Under the pieces are notes generated by a model. It made no database searches, was not told the DNA's origin, and saw nothing but the letters and a program-made list of their open reading frames with translations. Shown in pieces: positions 55,054 to 64,000 of a stretch of DNA of 64,000 nt. Numbering within the stretch: the stretch's first letter is position 1; every line of letters begins with the position of its first letter. Source of the DNA: Lentimicrobium saccharophilum (GTDB lineage: Bacteria > Bacteroidota > Bacteroidia > Bacteroidales > Lentimicrobiaceae); the NCBI RefSeq assembly GCF_001192835.1, contig NZ_DF968183.1, positions 1,075,338-1,139,337 on the forward strand, written 5' to 3'. The position numbers and the translations under genes are program-made.

Positions 55054-55904
55054 GACGATACAAAATGCTTGAAGAAAAGTTCTTCATCCGGCTTTCAGCC
55101 CTGTTCACCTATTCGCTGATTGCCGTGCTCGCCTTTATCATTGTTGTAATTTTTTACAAGGGATTTGCAGCCCTCAACTGGGACATGGTACTTAAAACGC
55201 CTAAAGGCGGTTATTACTATGGTGGAGAAGGCGGGGTACTCAACGCGATCACAGGATCCCTCTATATAGCCATCGGCGCAACCCTGATTGCAGTGCTGAT
55301 CGGTATGCCGGCTGCCCTCTACCTGAACGTTCAGCTGATCAGGTACCGTCGTACACAGAACACCATCCGCTACTTTCTTGATGCTTTGTGGGGTATCCCA
55401 TCCATTGTTTATGGTGCATTTGGCTTTACGCTGATGTTATTTTTCGGCATGAATGCTTCCCTGCTGGCAGGGATAATTACCGTTGCCCTGCTGATTTCGC
55501 CCATCATGGTGCGCACCTTCGATGAGGTACTGTGCACCATCCCGAAAGGATTGCATGAAGCCTCTCTGGCCCTGGGATCCACCCGCACTGAAACTGCTTT
55601 CCGGGTCATGTTCAAGCAAGGGTTTCCCGGATTTATTACGGCAATATTGCTATCCTTCGGCAGGGGCATAGGCGACGCTGCCTCAGTGCTGTTCACCGCG
55701 GGTTACACCGATAACATCCCCGTGACCCTTGATGAACCTGCAGCCACGTTGCCCCTTGCAATTTTCTTTCAGCTCGGGTCGCCGATCCCGGAAGTGCGCG
55801 ACAGGGCATTTGCCGCTTCCATCATTCTTACGATCATTATTCTGAGCATCAGCCTCGGTGCGCGCCTGCTGTCGAAGCGATTTTCAAAAACCAACCTGAA
55901 GTAA
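55050..55904 (+). CDS. pstA: Phosphate ABC transporter permease PstA
   Basis: 284 residues, six helices. Characteristic parts are GGVLNAITGSLYIAIGATLI, the EAA motif GLHEASLALGSTRTETAFRV, and GIGDAASVLFTAGYTDNIP. Translationally coupled to pstC and followed after 5 bp by pstB. Confidence 0.95.
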   Translation: MRRYKMLEEKFFIRLSALFTYSLIAVLAFIIVVIFYKGFAALNWDMVLKTPKGGYYYGGEGGVLNAITGSLYIAIGATLIAVLIGMPAALYLNVQLIRYRRTQNTIRYFLDALWGIPSIVYGAFGFTLMLFFGMNASLLAGIITVALLISPIMVRTFDEVLCTIPKGLHEASLALGSTRTETAFRVMFKQGFPGFITAILLSFGRGIGDAASVLFTAGYTDNIPVTLDEPAATLPLAIFFQLGSPIPEVRDRAFAASIILTIIILSISLGARLLSKRFSKTNLK

Positions 55905-55909
55905 AAAAC

Positions 55910-56725
55910 ATGGGCAATCCATATTTATCTCCGAAAAGCAGTGAACAACTCAGGGTTCTCAGGGCTACCGAGCCGGAAGCAGTGCTCCGGGTAAGCAATC
56001 TGAATGTAAGTGCCGGTGACCACCATATACTAAAGAATATTAACCTGGAAATACCCAAAAACCGCATTACCGTGCTGCTCGGACCCTCGGGCTGCGGTAA
56101 AACCACCCTGCTGAAATGCATGAACAAGCTCACCGACCTTTACCGGGAGCTTAAGGTAACCGGGAATATTTATATCGACAATGATGATATATTAAACACC
56201 ACTGCCAGCATACCGGATATCCGGCAAAAAATGGGTTTGCTATCGCAAAGGCCCTACCCTTTGCCGGTTTCTATATACAAGAATGTAGCATACGGCTTAA
56301 AACTGAAGGGCGTCCGCGACAAAAAACTGGTTGCATTCAGCGTTGAAAAGCATCTCAGGGAAGTCGGCCTGTGGGAGGAAGTAAAAAACCGCCTGAATTC
56401 ACCGGCATCCAGTCTGTCAATCGGGCAGCAGCAAAGGCTTTGCCTGGCACGCGGACTGGCCGTAAAACCAGGGATTATTCTGGCCGATGAACCGACCTCC
56501 GCACTAGATCCCACTTCCAGCAAAATCATTGAGGATCTTTTCAGGGACATGAAAAAGCACTATACCATCATTCTTGTAACCCATGTGCTGCGGCAGGCAA
56601 TCAGGCTGGCCGACCATGTAATTTTTATGCATGATGGTGAAATCATTGAGCAGGGCTCACCCGAAGAACTGTTTGAAAATGCCCGCACGGATAAACTCAG
56701 GGCTTACCTGGTTGACGGCAATTAA
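55910..56725 (+). CDS. pstB: Phosphate ABC transporter ATPase PstB
   Basis: 271 residues. Walker A GPSGCGKTTLLKCMNK, signature LSIGQQQRLCLARGLA, Walker B IILADEPTSALD, switch His in LVTHVLRQAIR. An N-terminal extension of about 20 residues precedes the domain. The signature reads LSIGQQ instead of LSGGQQ. No phoU follows, although many pst operons carry one; the next gene is convergent. Confidence 0.96.
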   Translation: MGNPYLSPKSSEQLRVLRATEPEAVLRVSNLNVSAGDHHILKNINLEIPKNRITVLLGPSGCGKTTLLKCMNKLTDLYRELKVTGNIYIDNDDILNTTASIPDIRQKMGLLSQRPYPLPVSIYKNVAYGLKLKGVRDKKLVAFSVEKHLREVGLWEEVKNRLNSPASSLSIGQQQRLCLARGLAVKPGIILADEPTSALDPTSSKIIEDLFRDMKKHYTIILVTHVLRQAIRLADHVIFMHDGEIIEQGSPEELFENARTDKLRAYLVDGN

Positions 56726-56818
56726 GGCGCAGTTTGAAAAGCAGTAAATCTGCAGATTATCCTGTTTCTTTATTCAGCAGCTTATGCAGCGCGGTCGTGA
56801 CCTGCATGTATGGAATTT

Positions 56819-59800
56819 TTACTCTACCCGGGCTGAATCCGGAATCTGCGGTTTCATCACCACGCCGAGGTTTTTCTTACCGTCGATCATGATCACCAGC
56901 GGCTGTTCAAACCTGATGTGACGGATCACCTCGTCTTCATAGAATGGAGTCTGTGAAGCAAGAAAATCGAGATCATAATGTCCGTCTTTCAAGAATGGGT
57001 TGATGGTAAAATACCCCACCCTGAAAGAGGTGAGATTCTGAAAGAAATGCGTTCCCTGGCTCGGATCGATCCGGTAATGCTCCAGGCCAGACTCAACGAT
57101 AACCCGGGCAGCAGAAATCTGAGGCCATTTTACCGGAATTCCCAGCCAGGGGTCATTGCTTCCCCAGCGGCCAGGGCCTACCAGCACATAGTTGCGCTTT
57201 TCAGAAAGAAAACTTTCATTCAGACTTCCGACCCTGATTGCAGTTTCTTTATTGGCCGCCGGATTAAACGACTCGGGTTTGATATAAACAATATCATACA
57301 CGTCGCGGATAATGCCATTGCCCAGAGCATGATGAGCATAGATAACCGTATCCTGTTCAACCACATCCTCAAGATGGGCTTCGATGGCTTCCCTGTTATC
57401 GACAATCGGCCTGATCTGCAACAAATTGAACAGCGCAGGATTACCTTTGGGACGATTCAGGTCCACCGCAAATTCAATTTCAACGGGTTTACTCATCTCT
57501 CGCTGCCCGGTTTCAAGCACGGTGGCAAGAATCTCGGCCAGAGGAAATATATTATGGGTTAAGATATTTGAAAAAGTCACGATCCGTTTTCCTGATCCGA
57601 ACATACCATCGCGAAGCATATTGCTCTCATAGTCAAAAGTGGAGATGATATTTTTCAACGAACCATCTGATTCACCATCCGGAATATTCAACCTCAATAG
57701 ATTGGAACTGTCATCGGTTGAAGGCGTAAATGTACCCGGGCGAAGGTCCAGGGCATAAAAGTGCTTCTGCGTTTCGCGCAGGGCAAATTCAGGCGTAGAT
57801 AACTGAAGAACTTTCCTGGGGTAGCGTGGTGAAAACCTCAGGGTCAGCCCGCCATCAACAATATACTTCCCGAGACCGAGTGCAATGTTGGCTATTCCGT
57901 CCTCCGGTTTTTCCGGAGCGATCGGATAAAAATTTATCGAACGGGCGACTCCTGACATTGTCGGATAAAAACGGTCCCCGTATTGTGTGCCGGTTACCTC
58001 CTGTAGCACGATGGCCATTTTTTCTTCATCAATAACATTGGACGTTGCCGTCATGTATGATTTTGAATCCCTGAAAAAGGCCGATGCATAAACACTTTTA
58101 ATGGCATTGCTCAGATTTTCGATGGTCATCCGCTCATCATTCAAAAAATTAGGAACCATATAAGTGGAGTAGATTCCGGCAAATGGCTGATAGTAGCTAT
58201 CTTCAAGCATACTCGAAGATCTTACGGCTATCGGTTTATTTACCACGGAGATGAAAGTGTAAAGATCCTCATGCAAGCGGAAAGGAAGCCTTCCTGCAAT
58301 GAAATGATCGAGAATCTCCTCATCTGAAATATCTGAGAGCGCAATCTTATAGAGGTTATTATCTTCCATAAACTCATCGAAGATATCCGCCCCGAGCACC
58401 ACCGTACGGGGAATGGTAACGATTACCCCCGGCCATTTGTCAAGCAGGCGGTTGCGTTTGATCATCGAATCGAGAAAGGCAAGTCCACGGGCTTTACCTC
58501 CGATAGACCCCTGCCCTACCCTGGTAAAACTCAGATACTCATCAAAACTTTCGCGGTTAAATTCAGCGATGATTCCCCGTGCTTTATTCAACCTGAACGT
58601 AGCGATGGCATCGAAAATAAAGCGACGGATTTCATCCAGATCGCTGAAGTCGCCCGGGCGAAGATCGCGAAAAAGCTCGGCAAGCGGGAACAAAGCTCTG
58701 GCATACAACCACTTGGAAACGTGGTTGCGATAGATGTGGTAAGCAAGGGAATTATCCGGAATTTCAAAAATCTTTTGCTGAAGGGCTTTCAGGTCGGCAG
58801 CACGGGCAACTTCGAGCCGGGTGTCAGGATCTACAAAAACAAAATCGCCGAAGGCAAAATACTGCTTTATAAAATTCCTCAGTTCGATGGAGAGCGTCTT
58901 TGACTGCTTGTGCAGAAAGCCAACCCTGAGGCTGCGCGCCACTTCGGAATTTGCAAGGTCTGATGACTGCATCAGAATGGGCATAAACTCATCGTCCCGT
59001 TTTACCTTTTCCACCAGTCTGATGCCTGCCTGCTGATCTTCACGGCCATTTCTCGGATAAGAAGTATCGGTGATGATCCCGAGCAGGTTATTTTTATACT
59101 TTTCGTAATAGCTGACAGCCTCCTCGTAATTGGTAGCAAGCAATATCTTAGGTCTGCCCCGCATGCGCAGCATCATCTGGTGCTCATTCAGTCCTTCGGT
59201 CATAAAGGCCTTCGACTGCTTGAAAATGATTTTGTAAATATTCGGCAAATAGCTGGAGTAGAACCGGATAGAGTCTTCAACCAACAAGATCACCTGAACG
59301 CCCACCTCTTTCACATCATTCTCGGCGTTCATTCTGTCTTCTATCAGTTTGATAATGGCAAGCAGAATGTCGGCATTGCCAAGCCAGCAAAACACATAAT
59401 CAATTACTGACAGGTCTTCATTGGCCAGGGTAAGGGTAACTTCGCGCGAAAACGAAGTCAGCACCACTATGGGTTTTTGCGGATATTGTGCCTTGATCCT
59501 TTTTGCAGAATCAAAATTCTCGCTCTTCCCCATGCTAAGCATGGTGATAATAAGATCAATATTTTGATTTTCAAGCACCTTCATAGCTTCAGCCTCTGAT
59601 GATACCTGGATAAACTGAGGGGGATACCGGAGGCTGAGTGAAACATACTCGATAAATATCTGCTCATCAATACGGCCGTCGCCCTCCAGAACGAAGGAAT
59701 CATAATTACTTGCAATCAGCAGTACATTGTAAATCCGTTTTTTCATCAGATTGATGAAAGCCGTATCGTCAAAATAGAATTTCTTTGCGAGTAACGCGTA

Positions 59801-59830
59801 AGGGGTTGATTGCATAGTCTTAATATTCAT
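56819..59830 (-). CDS. PEP-synthase-like protein with N-terminal receiver-like domains
   Basis: About 1003 residues from 59830; a TATATTTG box just upstream makes a start at 59902 unlikely, and 59815 is also possible. The first about 330 residues hold two receiver-like domains (YNVLLIASNYDSF ... LIITMLSMG; VILLVEDSIRFYSSYLPNIY ... LLGIITDTSYP). The rest is a PEP/pyruvate-binding (PPDK_N, ATP-grasp) module: QGSIGGKARGLAFLDSMI, IAVRSSSMLEDSYYQPFAGI and PALFNLLQIRPIV. The swivelling phosphohistidine domain and the PEP barrel of PEP synthase are not recognisable, so it is probably a phosphotransfer or regulatory relative rather than PEP synthase itself. Convergent with pstB. Confidence 0.85.
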   Translation of the reverse strand: MNIKTMQSTPYALLAKKFYFDDTAFINLMKKRIYNVLLIASNYDSFVLEGDGRIDEQIFIEYVSLSLRYPPQFIQVSSEAEAMKVLENQNIDLIITMLSMGKSENFDSAKRIKAQYPQKPIVVLTSFSREVTLTLANEDLSVIDYVFCWLGNADILLAIIKLIEDRMNAENDVKEVGVQVILLVEDSIRFYSSYLPNIYKIIFKQSKAFMTEGLNEHQMMLRMRGRPKILLATNYEEAVSYYEKYKNNLLGIITDTSYPRNGREDQQAGIRLVEKVKRDDEFMPILMQSSDLANSEVARSLRVGFLHKQSKTLSIELRNFIKQYFAFGDFVFVDPDTRLEVARAADLKALQQKIFEIPDNSLAYHIYRNHVSKWLYARALFPLAELFRDLRPGDFSDLDEIRRFIFDAIATFRLNKARGIIAEFNRESFDEYLSFTRVGQGSIGGKARGLAFLDSMIKRNRLLDKWPGVIVTIPRTVVLGADIFDEFMEDNNLYKIALSDISDEEILDHFIAGRLPFRLHEDLYTFISVVNKPIAVRSSSMLEDSYYQPFAGIYSTYMVPNFLNDERMTIENLSNAIKSVYASAFFRDSKSYMTATSNVIDEEKMAIVLQEVTGTQYGDRFYPTMSGVARSINFYPIAPEKPEDGIANIALGLGKYIVDGGLTLRFSPRYPRKVLQLSTPEFALRETQKHFYALDLRPGTFTPSTDDSSNLLRLNIPDGESDGSLKNIISTFDYESNMLRDGMFGSGKRIVTFSNILTHNIFPLAEILATVLETGQREMSKPVEIEFAVDLNRPKGNPALFNLLQIRPIVDNREAIEAHLEDVVEQDTVIYAHHALGNGIIRDVYDIVYIKPESFNPAANKETAIRVGSLNESFLSEKRNYVLVGPGRWGSNDPWLGIPVKWPQISAARVIVESGLEHYRIDPSQGTHFFQNLTSFRVGYFTINPFLKDGHYDLDFLASQTPFYEDEVIRHIRFEQPLVIMIDGKKNLGVVMKPQIPDSARVE

Positions 59831-59986
59831 ATCACAAATATAGATTATTCCGGTTAAATTTGCACAGGCAGTCCGTGAGGCATCTGTAAAATAACGATAC
59901 ACCGGGTGGTTTTGACCGGCTCACAGGAACACTTTATATAACAAGCCACGGCCAATAAGTTCACAAAAATTAACTTTATCCGCATA

Positions 59987-60904
59987 ATGACATCTTACAC
60001 CGGGATTATTGAAAGCATTGCAAGGGAAATAAAACCCCTGCTGAACAAAGGAAAGGTTGCTACCTATATTCCTGCTTTATCGAGAATTAATCCGCAAAAA
60101 TTCGGCATGGCCGTGGCTACTGTCAGGGGAGAACTCTTTACAACCGGAGATGCTACCGAAAACTTCAGCATTCAAAGCATTTCCAAGGTTTTTACCCTTG
60201 CCATGGTGATGGACCGAATGGGAGATTCCCTGTGGGACAGGGTAGGCCGCGAGGCTTCAGGGAACCCCTTCAACTCACTGGTGCAGCTTGAATACGAAAA
60301 CGGCAAGCCCCGCAACCCCTTTATCAATGCCGGAGCACTGGTAGTCACCGATTGCGTGATTTTTGAAAACGAGGATCCGCTTACCGGGTTGATAGATTTT
60401 GTCAGAAATTGCTCAGGAAATCCGTCTATAGATTATGACAGGGAGGTTGCCCGTTCTGAAAAGGAAACGGGGCACCGCAACGCAGCCCTGGCCAACTTCC
60501 TGAAAAGTTACGACAATCTGGCCAATGATGTGGACCGTGTGCTGAACCTCTATTTTCACCAATGTGCACTTTCGATGAGTTGCGTTGATCTTGCGAAATC
60601 ATTTCTTTTTCTTGCCAACGGCGGAACCGACCCTGTCAGCGGAAAGGTCATCTGCGGACCGAGGCAGGCCAAGCGCATCAACGCACTTATGCAGACCTGC
60701 GGTCTTTACGATGAAGGCGGAGAATTTGCCTACCGTGTCGGGCTGCCAGGTAAAAGCGGTGTAGGCGGTGGCATTGTGGCGGTAATGCCGGGCGAACTGT
60801 CGGTGGCCGTATGGTCGCCGGGACTCAATACCGCCGGGAATTCCCTGGCCGGTATGATGGCCCTGGAGCTTTTTACAACCTATACTGCCAGATCCATCTT
60901 CTGA
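59987..60904 (+). CDS. glsA: Glutaminase A
   Basis: 305 residues, the usual length of the bacterial serine-dependent glutaminase family. The beta-lactamase-like active site S64-x-x-K67 lies in NFSIQSISKVFTLAMV; NPFINAGALVVTD and GVGGGIVAVMPGELSVAVWS are further family blocks. It hydrolyses glutamine to glutamate and ammonia. It is a single gene, convergent with a membrane protein gene. Confidence 0.97.
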   Translation: MTSYTGIIESIAREIKPLLNKGKVATYIPALSRINPQKFGMAVATVRGELFTTGDATENFSIQSISKVFTLAMVMDRMGDSLWDRVGREASGNPFNSLVQLEYENGKPRNPFINAGALVVTDCVIFENEDPLTGLIDFVRNCSGNPSIDYDREVARSEKETGHRNAALANFLKSYDNLANDVDRVLNLYFHQCALSMSCVDLAKSFLFLANGGTDPVSGKVICGPRQAKRINALMQTCGLYDEGGEFAYRVGLPGKSGVGGGIVAVMPGELSVAVWSPGLNTAGNSLAGMMALELFTTYTARSIF

Positions 60905-60955
60905 AAACCCGGCTGCATTATAAATAATTGTCTTAAACAACCTTAATTCCATGGC

Positions 60956-61663
60956 TCATCCTGCCCCGGGCTCAGTTCCGGACGATCCCTGTCTCGCCGA
61001 AGAAGGCTCACTGTATCGTTCAATAAGATCTATCATTTTCGCGGTATTGGCATTCTGCTTGTCAGAAATATCATACAATTCTGACATTGTGAGTTGATCA
61101 CCCCTGGTCGAAATAAAAGTATTGAGATTCATCAGATCGGAGAACCAGTTGGTAACAACAATCATAAGCTGTGTGAGGTTAGCCCTGCTGCTTTGCAGTT
61201 CGAGCGGAGGTTTGAATATAAAATGGGACACGATATCAATTAATCCGATGGCTCCAAAAGCAATGGACAGAATCATTTTACCCTGTGCAGCAAAAACCAC
61301 CGCAACCACAATAAGTCCTATCCCGAGCATAAATGCAAGCACATACATCCAAAGCACGAACTTGTAGGCTGTTTTGGCATCGCGGATTACCTCCTGAAGC
61401 GATGACTTGATGCTCATGATTGTCTGCATGGTGTTTTCCAGATTATTCAGTAGCAGGGTGTTGCTCTTGCCGAAATATTCAATGTTTAAACTATTGAATT
61501 TTCTGGCGTTGACCGACATCTCACCCAGAACAGCAAGCAGCCTGTTAAGCTCAGCTTTGTCATCCGGTTCAACAGACTGATCAGCATCCAACTTTACAGA
61601 AACATTTTCATCACGAAACAGAAACTCGTGAATATAATTATAAGCCAGATCTTTGTTTTTCAT
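60956..61663 (-). CDS. Membrane protein of unknown function
   Basis: The start is set at 61663 (MKNKDLAYNYIHEF), giving 235 residues; the frame to 61702 adds a doubtful leader. Residues 1-115 are soluble and helical (probable coiled coil), followed by a pair of membrane helices (FVLWMYVLAFMLGIGLIVVA and MILSIAFGAIGLIDIVSHFI) and a soluble helical tail. I do not recognise a family. Confidence 0.75.
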   Translation of the reverse strand: MKNKDLAYNYIHEFLFRDENVSVKLDADQSVEPDDKAELNRLLAVLGEMSVNARKFNSLNIEYFGKSNTLLLNNLENTMQTIMSIKSSLQEVIRDAKTAYKFVLWMYVLAFMLGIGLIVVAVVFAAQGKMILSIAFGAIGLIDIVSHFIFKPPLELQSSRANLTQLMIVVTNWFSDLMNLNTFISTRGDQLTMSELYDISDKQNANTAKMIDLIERYSEPSSARQGSSGTEPGAG

Positions 61664-61915
61664 TTCATGAAAATTTAAGGTGAATGATAAAAACCATTTC
61701 AATAAAACTGAAAATCAATTCACAGAAAAAAAAAGGTCAGCAGATTTAAGCGTAAGTCAGATATTTCATAAGTAATAAACAAGCCAATATTCATATTGTT
61801 GCCTGAAATATTTCAGTTTAGCAAAGCACTGACCGGCCCCGATCCATAATATCAATTCAGGCCCTTTGCATGGCAATAATTTCTTAGTTTTGCGGTTATA
61901 ATTGCAAACGTAACG

Positions 61916-63421
61916 ATGCGCCTGCCTTTTCTGCTGATTCAGCTTATTTTGTTTTCAAGTTTGATGGTTTCTGCCCAGCAACCCCGAAAAATAAGGCTGG
62001 TGCAGGCGGATGTAATGGCGTACAACAAAGCGCTGGGTGAAAATGTACAGCGCATCATCGGAAATGCGGTTTTCGAGCATGAAGGAGCCTTCCTCTATTG
62101 TGATTCCGCACATCTGAACAATGCAACCAACAGCATGAAAGCCTATAGCAGGGTGCACATCAAGGCCAGCGACACCCTTAACCTTTACGGCGATTCGATT
62201 TATTACAGTGGCGAGACCCGGATTGCGGAAGTATTTGACAATGTAAAACTGATCGACAACCGGACCATCCTGACCACTGACAAATTGATTTACGACAGAA
62301 ATACGGGCATCGCATTTTACCTCACCGGAGGTCATATTGTGAACGACCAGAATACGCTTGACAGCAAACGGGGTTATTATCACACCAATACCAAGGATTT
62401 CTTTTTCCGCGACCATGTTGTGCTGACCAACCCCGATTATGTGATGAATTGCGATACCCTGCAATACAATACCCAGAGCAAAATATCATGGTTCAGTGGG
62501 CCAACCACCATCAAAGGCGAAGAAACTGATATTTACGCAGAAAACGGATGGTACAACACCGTAACGGATATTGCTGAGTTTGATGAGAATGCCCGGGTTA
62601 AAAACGGTGATCAGGTACTTACCGGCGACAGTCTGTATTATGAACGTACAAATGGTTTCGGAGAGGCCTTCAGGAACATTATGGTTATTGATACCGTGCA
62701 AAATATGATTTCGTTCGGACAGTATGCCCGTTACCGCAAGGATCTGGGATACACCCTGATCACCGGGAAGCCCGAGGCCTTGTTTATCGAAGATCAGGAC
62801 ACGTTGTTTTTGCATGCCGACACCCTGCGGGCAACCTTTGATTCAGCTCAGAAAACCAAAGAAATCTTTGCCTTTTACCATGTAAAGTTTTTTCGCACCG
62901 ACCTGCAGGGGATGACCGATTCACTGATCTACAAATTCAGCGACAGCACCATGCGCATGCTCAGATCTCCTGTGTTATGGACTGAAGAAAACCAGATGAC
63001 TTCCGACTCCATTCATGTCCTTACCGGTAATGAAGAGGTGAAGGAACTCCGGCTCTTCAACAACGCATTCATCATTTCGAGCGATACCTTAGGAAGTGGG
63101 TACAACCAGATTAAAGGGCGGAACATGAAAGGCTATTTCATTGACAATGAGCTGATCAAGATCCAGGTAGAGGGCAATGCCGAAACGATTTACTGGGTAA
63201 GGGAGGAAGACGGAACCCTGACCGGAATCAACAAGGCTTTCGCGAGTAATATGAGCATCAGGTTGCGTGACAGGAAAATAAAGCAGATCATTTACATCGA
63301 AAAACCCACCGCTGTATTGCACCCCGAAGGCGAACTCAGCCAGGAAGAGTTGCTGTTGAAAAATTTTATCTGGCTTGACGACCGGAGACCAAAGAAGCGC
63401 GAAGATATCTTTACCTGGTAG
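61916..63421 (+). CDS. OstA/LptA-like lipopolysaccharide transport protein
   Basis: 501 residues with signal peptide (MRLPFLLIQLILFSSLMVSA). The mature part is a repeated beta-jelly-roll pattern (LVQADVMAYNKALGENVQRI, GNAVFEHEGAFLYCDSAHL, VFDNVKLIDNRTILTTDKLI), as in OstA_2/LptA-type proteins that bridge the periplasm for LPS. It is about twice the length of classical LptA. A TAGTTTTG box at 61885-61892 lies upstream of the start. Confidence 0.85.
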   Translation: MRLPFLLIQLILFSSLMVSAQQPRKIRLVQADVMAYNKALGENVQRIIGNAVFEHEGAFLYCDSAHLNNATNSMKAYSRVHIKASDTLNLYGDSIYYSGETRIAEVFDNVKLIDNRTILTTDKLIYDRNTGIAFYLTGGHIVNDQNTLDSKRGYYHTNTKDFFFRDHVVLTNPDYVMNCDTLQYNTQSKISWFSGPTTIKGEETDIYAENGWYNTVTDIAEFDENARVKNGDQVLTGDSLYYERTNGFGEAFRNIMVIDTVQNMISFGQYARYRKDLGYTLITGKPEALFIEDQDTLFLHADTLRATFDSAQKTKEIFAFYHVKFFRTDLQGMTDSLIYKFSDSTMRMLRSPVLWTEENQMTSDSIHVLTGNEEVKELRLFNNAFIISSDTLGSGYNQIKGRNMKGYFIDNELIKIQVEGNAETIYWVREEDGTLTGINKAFASNMSIRLRDRKIKQIIYIEKPTAVLHPEGELSQEELLLKNFIWLDDRRPKKREDIFTW

Positions 63422-63517
63422 CGGATCAAACCAACACCCGGAACCGGACCTGCACGAATTCAGGTGCATTCGGAAACCGATGAACAACTCCGGTCATTTT
63501 CGGACTGACAAACAGGC

Positions 63518-64000
63518 CTATTCTGTTTCAAACAACACCTTTACAGCCTCTGTATTCAGCCGTCTTTTAAGCCACGTTATAATACGTTGCCTGTCTTCCT
63601 GTTCCGGATTATCATTTTTGAACGTCAGCACAACCTGGCCAACGCGTTTTTGCTCACGCGCCGGCATTGTGTATAAATAAGTTTCAGCGTAAGAGCACGA
63701 CACCACATCAGGAAAAATTGCGTTAAGTTCAGCCAGCAACGCTTCTCCCACAAGCGGCTTTTTTTCAAGACTATCCGCTTTACGTTCAGATTCAGCCAAC
63801 TGCATGTTCAGGCGGCTGATCTCGAGTTTCAGGTTATCGACCTCCGAATTTGACGATTCATTGAGCGAGAAACCCTGTCGAATGTTAAGCGTGGCATTTC
63901 CGAGAGAAAAATCCCTGGCTTTTTCTTCCAGCATAAGTTTGTGATCTTCAGTAAGTGTATTTCCTCCATAAACCATCATTATTTCGCGGGTGCCGGGATT
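63518..64000 (-). CDS. C-terminal part of an unidentified protein, start outside the window
   Basis: The frame is open to the right edge, so at least 160 residues of a longer protein are visible. They begin NPGTREIMMVYGGNTLTEDH, continue with a helical segment likely to form a coiled coil (NLKLEISRLNMQLAESERKA), then a small alpha/beta domain (VSCSYAETYLYTMPAREQKR) and end in VKVLFETE. The layout resembles the soluble tail of DUF389-type membrane proteins, but this is only an impression. Confidence 0.65.
   Translation of the reverse strand, partial: NPGTREIMMVYGGNTLTEDHKLMLEEKARDFSLGNATLNIRQGFSLNESSNSEVDNLKLEISRLNMQLAESERKADSLEKKPLVGEALLAELNAIFPDVVSCSYAETYLYTMPAREQKRVGQVVLTFKNDNPEQEDRQRIITWLKRRLNTEAVKVLFETE

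Noticed and set aside
56726-56818. Terminator or phoU gene after pstB
   Set aside because: Only 93 bp before the convergent gene; no convincing hairpin with T tract and no reading frame.

Overview
The window looks like chromosomal DNA of a member of the Bacteroidota, most likely Bacteroidales-like. Several secreted proteins end in type IX secretion (T9SS) sorting domains. Several genes have the Bacteroidota promoter pattern TTG-N19-21-TAnnTTTG. There is an OmpA/TPR outer-membrane protein, a PorN/GldN-like lipoprotein and many lipoproteins of Bacteroidota character. Most of the window is ordinary single-copy chromosome; about 12.5-18.7 kb is a disturbed accessory region at a tRNA locus.

Layout. 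1-2.6 kb: 3' part of a giant cadherin-repeat T9SS protein. 2.7-4.9 kb: GDP-fucose synthesis (gmd, fcl). 5.1-7.6 kb: a molybdate/tungstate-type permease and ATPase followed by a MobB-like P-loop protein, with no binding protein nearby. 7.6-12.4 kb: four exported proteins of unknown function on the minus strand, ending in a leucine-rich-repeat protein whose LRR blocks are each introduced by a Trp-rich module. 12.5-18.7 kb: accessory region (below). 18.8-25 kb: mutS, a SpoU-type RNA methyltransferase and an OmpA/TPR protein. 25.4-30.4 kb: an exported protein, dnaK and a lipoprotein. 30.9-36.6 kb: panB, an RluA-type pseudouridine synthase, a metalloprotease-like/propeller/barrel protein, a small holin-like membrane protein and a flavin-type oxidoreductase. 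36.6-42.7 kb: PAP2 phosphatase, obg, a double adenylate kinase, hpt, purE, an O-methyltransferase and an M16 peptidase. 43-48 kb: a T9SS protein with SusE/F-like modules, a PorN-like lipoprotein and a membrane glycosyltransferase-like TPR protein. 48-50 kb: aspartate ammonia-lyase fused to a cyclic-nucleotide-binding domain. 50-56.7 kb: a NarL-type two-component system, then an outer-membrane barrel gene directly followed by pstS-pstC-pstA-pstB. 56.8-64 kb: a PEP-synthase-like protein with receiver-like domains, glutaminase, a membrane protein, an OstA/LptA-like protein and the 3' end of an unidentified gene.

The accessory region is the most interesting part. A FISUMP-domain protein, a C-type-lectin-fold family used as target by diversity-generating retroelements (DGRs) in Bacteroidota, is followed by a truncated avd-like four-helix-bundle gene. 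I see no reverse transcriptase or template repeat, so this looks like a DGR remnant. It is flanked by a second, altered tRNA-Leu copy with an 8-nt anticodon loop. A 104-bp direct repeat carries the terminator of the intact tRNA-Leu(UAA), and a complete insertion sequence (1668 bp, 10-bp inverted repeats, 6-bp target duplication) lies between the two tRNA copies. An AT-rich gene bracketed by 9-bp inverted repeats resembles a mobile cassette. Together these suggest duplication of a tRNA-Leu/terminator unit followed by insertions at and around it.
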